Made by a program: the position numbers and the translations under genes. From Platynereis dumerilii (Eukaryota; Annelida; Polychaeta; Phyllodocida; Nereididae), in the NCBI GenBank assembly GCA_026936325.1, contig JAPTHN010000074.1, positions 310,001-374,000 of the forward strand: 64,000 bases of DNA, given 5' to 3'. Below, piece by piece: positions 51,101 to 63,100 of the stretch. The first letter of the stretch is position 1; every line of letters starts with the position of its first letter. Under the pieces are notes generated by a model. It was given only the letters and a program-made list of their open reading frames with translations. It searched no databases and was not told the DNA's origin.

Positions 51101-54100
51101 GCCAATTATAACAGCTGGACCTCATCCCGGATGGTCCACTCGCTATTTTTAGTCATCAATTGAACGTAGTTACTTGGATAGCATTCTTTGGCTAACAGTC
51201 ATTCCGAATGAAGTGAGGTGTATAGTCACCCTGATAGTCAATGTTAATGGCTCAATAATTGATGAAGAGCAAAAAGTTGAAAACAATATTCCTTGAAATA
51301 AGTCCAGTTTAGACCAAAAGCGAATACTGACGATGAATAATCCTGTGATCAAGGGAAGAAACAGCCTTATTTTGAAGTAAAATCGATGGAAGAAACAGAG
51401 ATATTGTGATGAAGTTGGTGCCAGAAGACAAATGTAAAAGTCACATGAACTATTATAAAGTATATTTTCTACCTATTGTCTTCAATAATCAATACATTGT
51501 TATAACTCCATTGTTCCTGACAATTTCTCCTATTTCACATATTTTAAGCATTGATGACCATATCCTGAACAAGACCTTCCACCTCATTGACTGCGCACTG
51601 CATCTGAGCTGAAGTTGGCCTCATAGGTCCCTCAGCCTGTTGGATGGTGACCTCAGCCTGTTGGACCATTGCCTCATTCTGTTGGACTGTTACCTCCGCC
51701 TGTTTGATCTGTACCTCTCCCTGCTGCAGAGTTACCTCAGCATGTTGGATATTGACCTCAGCATTCTGCATCTTGACTGTTTATGTAGATTCAACTCAAC
51801 AGAATTTGAAATTTCCAATAACTTTTGGAGAAGGAGGAGGTATTGTAGGCTAACTTCTACCAATGACAAGTTGGTGTACTCTTAATAACTAAAGTATTTT
51901 TCTTCTTGACTACTGACAGTATTTTGGAATCTTTCAAAATGTTCCAAATGACCTCCAACTAGAATACTTGTTTCAAAGTAGATCCCTTTTTCAAACACTG
52001 AGTCTAAAGATGATGAAGATGTGTGCAAACAGGTGAAGTGAACAAGTGTGTATTTTCACACGTCAGTAACCAAGGTAACGGAATTTTGATTAAAAATATT
52101 TCCAAGTCATAAACAACGATGGAGGGTTTAAATTTAACCCCAGTAATATGTTGCAAGTCCTTCGAACTATCACAGGTGTCTTCTAATATTAACTTCAGAA
52201 TCCCACATGTCGTTCGAGTTATTCTAGTATTACCAGCAGTAGGTACCGATATGAATAGACCAGTCTTGTTCTGCAGTGTCCACAAAAAAGTGAAGTAGCT
52301 TAAACCAGTTGTAATAACAGAGATACAGAGACAGCCAATGATAACCAGTATGGCTTACAAAGTGCTAAGCAAGATGGAAGGTAGCACTAAATGTAGCTGA
52401 ATGTAACAAAATGTAGAATGTAAGTAGATGTGTATAAATTAAGGTAATCAGGTCAAGTCATAATTATCCAGACAATAAAGATAGCAGAAAGAGATAATTA
52501 TTTTGTAAGATCAATCAATGGACCTCAAGCTTCATCCAGTTCACAGGTAAACATCAGAATGGCCAGATTTTATGGCTATATTGCATACTTCCTGATATGG
52601 TGGTCTCTCAATTTCATTGATTTTACAGAAATCAATAATCAGTGCATGTATCGAGTATATATCCTGATTTGCTTGGTGATGGTATCCAAAGTTTCTCAAA
52701 GTTGACTATAAATATATGAGTAGACTATTTCAGGTATCCTATTATTCACAGGTAAGTAGTAGTACTATGTAATGGTATTTCAATACTTTGCAATGCCAAG
52801 TTCGCATTGCATGTAATGGAATTTCAACACTTCACATAACAGATCCATATACCAAACTCATTCAGTACCAGTAACCAATGGTAACCGTCTTAGCAACAAT
52901 TGCATCCAATGCAGAAGATGAAGATTGCAGCCTTGCTTCAGCAGCTGAGACCACGTGGATGGATGCTACAGCAAAGATAGCAACCACGAGAAGATGCACG
53001 TGTATTTATAAGTTAAAAGTGCAGTTCGAAAACTAGTCGAAAGTACTTGAACACAAGTTACACCACGAGTGCAGAAGTATCTCAAAAAGTACAAAATTGC
53101 AACAAAAAAGTGCCTCGAAATAGCATCAAGAAGGCTACAGAAGAGAGCAAGCTCACAGCCAAGCAGAGGTATCCAGACTGCTGTGGTTGCTAGAGAAGCT
53201 GTGTCAGAAACAAGATTGGAAGTTTGCTCATGGTTCTAAGTGTAGACTCATCACAGACCTATGCCTCAGGCAGGTGGGGAATAAGGGGGGGGGAGATGCT
53301 CAAGACCTGAGCACACTGTCTTGAGCATACTGAGGGGCCCTCTTAACCATTAGCACAGCAATGCTACCAGTAGCAGAGGCAGCAGCAGCTATATTAGGCC
53401 TAATATTCATTCAACAGTGTTCACCCCATCAGCACAGGGCCCACCTGTCCTAAGATCCTAACCAACCACTAGATTTACAACCACAAATCTCAGCAGGAAG
53501 TAGCACCCCCTACAGGCAATCCTTGAACCAATTAGGTCATTATGACCTCTTCAGATCCTTACATGAGGAAGCAATCACTTCAGACTCGTGAGCTTTCAAG
53601 TGATCTTTTTGGATTAATGCTCAGATCATAAGACACATCTGCAACATCTTCAACAGGAAATTCTCAACTTTTCTGTTTGGTCTGTCAGAGAATATCTTGG
53701 TCCGTCAGTTTCAGTCACTGTCAGTGATTCAGTCATACACAGTCGACCTCATTGCACACCATCAATGTCATCACACTTTCCTGCCTCTCATAAAAGGTTA
53801 CTATCAATCTGTTCATCTAGATCCCTTACTAAAATTGCTTGGACCATCCTTTGTCACGCAGGATCTCAGCTATGGCTGATCTCACATGCATAATCTCCTG
53901 TCAGACCTTTCCCATATGCCTTCTCTGTGTTTTTGATGTCTCAAAACTATTGTAAATGCCACCATTTCTATTTATCACGAAGTCAAACTTCCCTATCTTT
54001 TAGCATTGTGTCCCCAACGTGGCCACTATGCACCATGCAGCAGCAACAGCAGCAGCCAGTCAGAGCGAGTGTTATACATGTTTAGTAAAGGGTAATTAAC

Positions 54101-57100
54101 AAAACAAAATATGCAAAAGGAAGGCAGACACAAGGAAGGAATGAAGGAATGAATGAAAGAAGGAATGAAAGAAGGAATTCGGGAAGGAATCAAGGAAGGA
54201 ATTAAGGAAGGAATTAAGGAAGTTATGAAGGAAGGAATAAATGAAAGCGGGAATGCAGGAAGGAATGAAAGAAGTAATTAAGGAATGAATTAAGGAAGGA
54301 ATTAAGGAAGGAATCAAGGAATGAATTAAGGAAGGAATTAAGGAAAGGCATAAATAAAGAATTAAGGAAGGAAGGAAGGACTGCATGGACGAATGCAGAA
54401 AGGAAGCTAGGAATGCAGGAAGCATGGATGGATGGTTGGGCCTTTATGCCCTGTATTTATGCTCTTGGTTGGCTAATTAGGATAGGAGGAGGACACATCA
54501 TGCATAAAGGAAAGAATGAACACAGGAAATAAAAGCACAAAGATACATATATATATAGACAGACAGGCAGACAGCAACACAGATAGAAAGTCTAAAAATA
54601 TGGAAGAAGACATGAACATATGCAAGACTTTGTAGGAACAATTATTGTAAGTTGTGTCAGGAGGGACACCACCAGGGTCAAGGAGACATTAACATATGGA
54701 ATATCGCTTTGAAGACCACAAAAACAAACATGGTTAGGGTGCGACCATTTCATTTCCAGAACTTGGAGTTTTCCTTGGCGAGAAATAATCTATTCATGGT
54801 AACGGCATAATCACTTAATTGGAGTGCACAACATCACCAAGTATTCATTCCTAAATCAAGCAACACTTTGTTCAGAAATACCCTTACCAGAAATAATTAT
54901 TTCAAGACTGGCCAAAAACAATTTATTTCACCAAAACTGAGCAACAAATTATTTATTTACAAAAAAACTTCAAGCCCCAAATCAAATGGTCGCCCCCTCA
55001 CAACGCAACCAAAAAGAAGACCATAGCAGGACAACATGCATGGAGACCAGATGGATGGATGATTGCCCCTTTGCATGAACCATTTATGCACTACCTACAT
55101 GTAGGTTAGTTAGGCCACCAGGAATACGATCCATTCAGGCAAAGTACGAATGAAACTTCTGTCCAATGTGGGGTAGTAGCAATTTTGTTTAAATTATGTT
55201 TAAATTCACCATGCACGAGTATTCCACACATCATGTTGAAATAATAATATTATATTCACATAACTCCTGATTGGGTAAATAAACCATACAATGTGGGTAC
55301 ACCCTCTACCCGTCTTTAGACGGGTACACTGCTAGTCCTTCATCAAATCTGTAACTTCTTACTCCATGACCAAATGAAATTATCTAGTCATCAATCATCA
55401 ATTAGATCATCAGTGTACTATTGAACCAATCATCTACTAACTCATTACCATCAATCAAAACAACTTCATAACTTTCCTTGTGTCAGTATTGTTTGATGCA
55501 ACTTCTAGCAATAAAACATTTCAACCAAAGCGGCTATACACTTGTTTCAACCTCAATTCAAACTACCTCAATACAGATGTGTTCAGAATTAGATCATGCA
55601 CATAACCAGCATGATACCACACACAAATCATGCAGCAGAAAAAAGAGGAAAATAAACTTAGCAGGGAAACATGCATCCATGAGTGCATCCTGCAGCATGT
55701 TGTCTATTTTTTCTATTGCATCCTTTTTTTCATACTTAACCCTTTCTCTCCAGGTAATATTTTCTTTATTTTACCCTCTTTTTGTATTTTCTTTATTTTA
55801 CCCTTGGTTCTAACTTCTACTTACCCCATCCATTCCTCCCACTGCTACATTGGCCTTCCATCCATGGGCGGCTGCATTATCGGGCAACGAGAGATCATCA
55901 CTACTTTCTTTTTTATCGCCCCATTTCCTCTCCGAGTTGTTGGTATTTCTGAGCTTATCGGCATTTTGGAGCTTATCGCATTCCTCAGCATCAGATTCCA
56001 TGGCTTTATCATCCGATAGATCGCTTCTCAGTCCAAGACTTCGGCCACCATTGACATTGGCATCGGGATTAAAATCGGTTCCTCTCAATTGAGAATATTC
56101 ACTTGCATGACCAGGTCCAGTGTCAGCATTATTAAAGTCATCAATCTTTGAAATTTCATCACTTTCTTGATTTGTTGCCACATTTACATCCTTTTCGGCA
56201 CTAGAAGATGAAGTTGTATCCGAAACTTCATTGGTCACTGGCAATTGCACTGTTTTTGCCTCTTCCATTGCCTCAGGTCCAATAACATTGGGAGTCTCCA
56301 TGACAGGGTCAGAATTGTTACCAGTCATTTTGACTGAGTTATTGTCGATTGGATTATTGCTGTGATTATGGTCATTGAATGTATTGGGTGTAATAATGTC
56401 ACTTTTATTACATGGCATCACAACTGGGTCATTTTCGCAAGTTATATCTGGGTCATCGGGGTCAATCATGTTAATACTCGGGTCATTTTCTGCAACAGCA
56501 CTAGAACTAGTAGAAACCATTGGGTCAGGCAAAAACGGTCTATCGGTTTCTGCATCTATCTCATTCTGAGAGTTATCACCACATTGTATGGCTCTGAAAT
56601 CATTCAATTCAACTCCAGATTTATCTTGATTCAGTGAACTGACTACAATGGGTTGCTGCTCTGCAGAACCTGCATTGCTGACCTGGTCAAGATAATTCTG
56701 ACCACCGGTAGCCTGACCTGAGATGTCTTCAGAGCAGGGGGTAGGGGCATTAGTAGAACCTGCAGAACTGGCACTGCTTATAGCAACCCCACTTACAGCA
56801 TTACTTATGGGATCAACAGGACCTTTGTAGTTGGTGTATATTGCCTGTGGATGTACTACATTATGTATAGCTTCATCACCTTGGCCATCACCAGCTTCAA
56901 CATCATCACATTGTGGCCTTTCTTTGCTATGTTCAGTATGTTCTCCTTCTAATATTTCATGTTGCAATGATTCATTGGTCTGTGAATGCAGTGCAGCATC
57001 TTTTGTTATTGTGTATTGTCTGGGAGAAATGCTTTGTTCATTAGACATGGTACATATACCAGAAATATGGTCATCATCTGGGTCTACCGTTGAACCAGAT

Positions 57101-60100
57101 TTCGCTTCATTCGTTACATCTGAGGAACTCATAGCGGTGGAATGATCAACTTTATCAGATTCTTCAATCCGACGCATATTATTGTCAATATGACGCATAT
57201 TGTTGTCATGTATAGATCTATCAGACTGAAAGTTTGGTGTCTCAGACACTTCAGTTGATAACACAACATGGTCTGTTTGCTTGACCTCAGAACTATTGGG
57301 TCTATTAGCACTCTCAGCATTGACTCTCTCAGTATTAGCTATCTCCTTATTTCCAGTGCTTTGCTCCTCTCCCGAAGTCTCTTGCCCACTCTTTATGACC
57401 ACTTGCTTTTCTGTAGGGAATATAAACTCCACTTGAGTACCCACATCAACACTGCAGACCCCTGGCCCTTTAATAACAGGGGTTGAGGGGGTTTCCTTCA
57501 TAACCCCAAAACTTTCAAAGCTTTCCTTCACAGCTGTTGGATTTTCAAAGCACCTCTCTAGAACTCCAGAATCTGCCTGGTTTTCCACACTTCCTCCACT
57601 AACAGCCTTGACCTCTGACCTTGAATTAAGGTCAAGGTCATTGACCTTAAGATCACATGACCTGAGGTCAAGGTCATCAGTAATATTTGCAATGTCATTC
57701 TCGAATTCATGGATGGGTACTTTGCCAATTACTTTTGATCTATGGGAGTTCATCAATGACTCTACCTGACTACTAGGGTCGATCTTATCAACAGAAGCAC
57801 CTCCACCCTCCTTCAGTTTCTCAACGTTACTGGTGCTAATGCCCACTTCCTCATGCTGACCAGAATTATCGGCTTCCTCAATCTTACATGTGTTACCCAA
57901 ACCTGCATCTTTGCTTGGCTCCCTTTCATCACCAAGGCTAAGACTGGCAGGCAATAACTTATCTTTACTTTCAGTTTTACTGAAGCCATTTTCAGTTTGA
58001 TCTTGAGCCGACTTCAAAGGTTGACCGACATCTTTTTCAACCAAATCATAACCTTTTATCTCAGGATTTTGATCTTCTAGGCCATTGACCTCAGCTATTT
58101 TATCAACATTATTCAGATAACCTTTGTGACCTTCTGATGACCCAGTTTCACTTTCACATGACCCAGTTTCGACTTGACCTTCACTGTCCGATACAAGTTT
58201 AATCTTGTGACCTTCGCTGACTTGAAATCCATTTAACTTCAACAGATGAACGATATCATCCTTGTTCAGGACTATGCATCCATCTTCTGTGGAGAGCATT
58301 CTCTGAAGCAAGGATGCAGAATAGATTTCTTTTTCTTCAGAAGTCTTCAGACTGTTGCAATCAACACTTGAGTCATTGGAGCTTATTTTCGATTCAACGG
58401 AACATCCTGATACACTTGGAAAGTTATTTTCACTCAATCTTTCACTCGATGTATCTTTAGATTCACCCCCACGTTTTTTCTGAGTTCTATTTTGGGTGGT
58501 CCGATCCCCCACACTGTTGGGCGAGTTATAATCAATCTGTTTGGGTGAAGCATCTTGAATTACTTTGTTTGTTTCTGCTTTGTTTGTTTGTTCACAGTGT
58601 GATAAACAGGAAGTGGAAGATGTGGTAAACATCCGTTCTTCAGCATCACTGGTTTCCTTGGCAACACCTGTAGCAACCTCCTTAGCAACCCCATGTGAGT
58701 CCTTGGCAACAGCACTGACAACAGGTTCAATAGGACAAGGCAGTTCTTGCTTTACCAGATTCCATTCCAGTAAAGGCACAATGGTAACCGAGTGTTTGGT
58801 GTCTGATGTTGCCATGGTGACCGATTAGGTAATAATGGATAATCCAGACAAACTGAAGTTCTGAGAATTATTGAGATATGTCACTTTCAGGATGAAACAC
58901 CAGAACTCATTGTTTGTAAATGTATGTATTCCTCCAACGAAACTCTTGTAAAAGTCTGATAATTACAAATTTTTGATATGTATCCTTCACACCGTTTCCT
59001 AAAATGTCACTGGATGGTTTCCTTTTTCATATTTTTGCATTATTGAATCATAAACAGTGTATGTAGTCCATATTGTCACAATTACATAAACACATTTGGT
59101 CTATGGATATACATGTAGTTCCAATGAACCCTCCAGACATGTATGATAAAACAGAACTGATGTCATTACCCTTTCAAAAATTGAGTCAATTTTCAATGCT
59201 AAAAACCTCACAACATGAAATGCAGATATATATATCGCACCGCAATTATCCTGCCATTGTTTGATGTTATCCGAAAGTCAAGTGACTATGAAAACACTAT
59301 TTGTGAGCATAGTTATAATCTGAGTATGAAAGTCATCAATCTTAATGTCAACTTTAGTTAATCCAGTTGAACCTGTAAAATACAATACACATTTTCACAG
59401 TTTATCGAAAATGTATGAAAAGGCACACTAATACCAGCACTATCCATATCTGAGCACTCAATGTAGCCCTTGTCCATGAATTTGCATGTAATCTCCAGTT
59501 TTTATGCACAAGTAAATATGACATGTACAGTTTATCACTCAATACCTAACAACAGACGATGAATCATTCAAGTGTCACTGTGTGTGTATAACTTGTCATG
59601 AAATTGGCAAAACATGCCGAAAGGGGTAATTAGTGGCATTCACTGCAAGATAGATATGATAATAAAATATGTAAATTCCCCCTGATATGACAAAAGCACC
59701 CAATAACCAGTCCAAAAAATCCTGAGTCAAACTGACCAGTCATCTGCTTTAAGTTCAAGAATGATTGAATCTATCAATCTACAAAAGACCACTTTTGATT
59801 AAAGTGAGTTGTAACTATCCTGTGTCGACTTTATAACAGAGACACAAAAATTCCATGTCCATACATCTGCCACAATTAATGCTGCAGATGATATGACTGT
59901 TACAGCTTGACTAGTTGGCATCAATTTGAGGAAGGTTTGTCACTTTGACACTAGTCATACAACACAGTAATATTATTATGATAATTAACCTCAATAGATA
60001 TATTATTATATATATGAGGAATTAGCACTAAACACAAGAGAATTAACCACAAACAAGGTCATTAAGAACTGCATCATGGTCACCCTCATCCCATAATTAG

Positions 60101-63100
60101 ATTAGTCATGTTCATCATAGTTGTCAGTTTCCATGGCAACCTTTGATCACATAGTTAAAGCCATTAAATGGTATCAAATGACTGATAGGGGCTCACGGGC
60201 TAAAAATTGTGAAAGTTATCCGATGAACTTTGAGCAAGTACAACATACAGAAATTAATAGAATATTCAAATCAATACAACATACCTGAATTTATCACCAT
60301 TACAACAATTCCTAGAGCTAATGAATTGTTATGAACTTTTGGTAAAACCTTTCAGACCTACAGACATATTTTCACAAATCTACATCAGTCTATTGTCTCT
60401 ATCAATCTATCTATACCATTGAGGCATCGGCCAGTTTTATAATTTTTGGATAACCAGTCTCCTCTCACACAGTCTAAATTGATCAAGTCAGTTGTCTACA
60501 GATCATGCTGATCATTCTACCATCAGCCGATCACATAAGCATTGATAAGTTAGTTTACCTTTTCCTACAACTGTATTTTCTATTGTAAGTCAAACCTATA
60601 TTTCTCTATCATGGTTATGAATCAGCTGATCACTGAAGAATTATTACACATAAATAGAGACCAGGGATGAAATACTAAACACTACTACAGAGCAATATTC
60701 AGACATACCAATGGTGCCAAGCTAATACCACCTACCTAGAATGCCAGCATTAATTGCTTCGCTATAAATCAAGTTGAGCTACATAACTAATTTTGACTAA
60801 ACGAGAGCCCTGATCAATTTTTTTTGCATGATAACGATAACATTTGCAAATCTTTTTTTTTTCTTCTTCGCTATTAAATTGCTAAATTGCAACTGTTTTA
60901 GTAAGGTCTACCCTAAAAATTAGTGAATCTCCAAAAATTAGAACTTCTCTGGATTGATGAAGATGCTAAACACACACTAATTGTCATTTTATAATTGTGA
61001 CAAAGTTCATTGTTTGCAAAGTCAAATTCCTGAAATCGGCAAATTTTCAATATTATTCAATGCCGAAACAAAATCCAATTGAAAAATGAAATCCCAATGA
61101 TACAAGCTCAATTGCTTGCAATGGTGTTATTAAATACATCAAATAAAGGTAATAATGCTGAAATTCCAAATTGAACAGCTCATAAGTTGAAAGAACAGAA
61201 TAGCCAGTACAAGACAAGAAGTGCAGCATACAAGTGCAAAATACAAGAGTAGGAATAAGAATACAAGAAAGGGAAGAATTTGGCTTGGGAGAAGAGCACA
61301 CTATTGCATGCTTTGCTCAAGAATGCCAGGAAAACTTTTGTTAGTCTGGATTTTTGTCACATTCTTGAGAGTCCAATGAAAAGCCAAATCTTACCTGGCA
61401 ATGTTTTAACCATGAACATGAGCCGAGACTCACAAAATACTGGAGTCGACAATTAATTAAGGCACTATTAGCTGGCATAGGATGCCCAAAAAAAAAGGTT
61501 TTTAATCTGAATCTATTAAAAACACATGAATTTTGAAAAATTACCCTTGGGGAAACATGAAATTAAATTTTTCAAATTTTCGCAGAACCTAAAAATATCA
61601 AGTCTTTAAAAAAAATCATTGCGACTAACAAGCCTGAAATGATAGGAGTAAGATTAATTTGAGGAATGCTTTCCCGTCTGGCAATGAATGATACGCATGG
61701 CATAGAGCATGCAGAGAGGGAGCAGGAAAATCAGAAAAGCAATAGAGTATACGGCAAGCACATAATGCAAGCTACGTAGTGCCCCCTGGTGCAACTTCAA
61801 CAAGTCGACTGAACACCAACAGACTACTACAGGTCAGATCAGCTGTATCAATATGACCAAAGAGACAAAGACCTATTGTTCCAGACCAAGCAAGTAATTG
61901 GAATGCCTAAAATGCTCAGATCTCAAAATAAAGTCTTCGATTAAAATTTTATAGAAACGTAGCTATTTCAATGAACATATTTGATGAATAATAAATATAT
62001 ATATGCAGAAGACTCAGGAAAAAATTAATATCAGTAATCTTTTATTAAAATGATCAAAACAGAACATTTGGTACTAACTCTACCCTATAGAATGAACAAA
62101 CATTTGATAATGTTCGACCCAATGGCAATATATACACATGGAGAGTGAAACCTAGTCACTTGGTATGAACGCAGGCTTCCCGATGATTCTGCAAATGAGA
62201 AACCCACCGACAAAAGTAATACTTGCCTGACATACATGATACTGTTTGGGTGTTGGGTTTTTCAATTTTCATTGTCAGAATGATGGAGAGACCTGCAGGT
62301 ATAAACAATGAAGAGCAACACTTACCCGGCTGAGAATTGGCTTCGGAGGTTTCGGAGTGAACTGCATCAGATTTTCAGCCTGTGATTGTTTCAAGATGGA
62401 CTTCCTGGATGCAGGAGGACTTGGGATCTTTGAATTGTTGGGATTCAGAGACATCAAAATGTCACTGGCATCTTCCCAGGGTGTATTCTCATCCTCAATC
62501 GAAGCAAGTGGGTCAAATGAACTCAAACTCATGATAGGTCTGCAAAGAACATTTAAAATGCTATTTAAATGGCACCATAGAATAGTCCAAAGATTCCTCT
62601 GCAGCCACAAATGGCTTCAGGAGACACAAGGCCTAGCGTCAAAATAATGGGCAATTTTACCCTACAGCATGTAACAGCTCACAAAAATTGACACAGTAAT
62701 AATGAGAATGTAACAATTACACTGATATCTTCAAGATAAAGTTCCAACAAAATGCCGAAAATTTGATAGCTTTACGTTCACCGGTTCCAAAGTTACAAAG
62801 GTTTTATGTTTGAAAAATGGCTTTTTTTGCCACTTTTTGCGTGACATTTTCATATTTTCCGCTATTGTTTTGCTCTTGATTTTCCTCAAATGATGTGGTT
62901 TTCACTATTTAACTGTTTTATTTCCTTGCATGGACACTTCAGTCTCCAAAGAAAAAAAAGTTTGTATCACAGAACATACTACTTTGCTCAAAGTGCTCAA
63001 ATCAAATTTTTTACCAAAACACTAAATTTTACCAAAAAATCATACTCATCAGTAAACCAGCAGTGTAAATTATATTCAGCATTGATTTTCACTACTTGTT

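Larger units (their letters stand above)
49463..55824 (-). other. Region between the 1-kb and giant exons
   Basis: Intron for upstream starts and probable promoter region for the giant exon. It holds a candidate 5' UTR exon (50651-50880), a MEF2-like site (51143), a 21-bp heptad-coding repeat (51544-51771), a purine-rich tandem (54115) and two SINE pieces (54421, 55046). A 9-bp-stem hairpin lies at 55307-55326. The rest shows nothing recognisable. Confidence 0.6.

Noticed and set aside
54096-54425. Minus-strand frame of 109 codons rich in Ser, Phe, Leu and Ile
   Set aside because: Read-through of the GGAA tandem tract.
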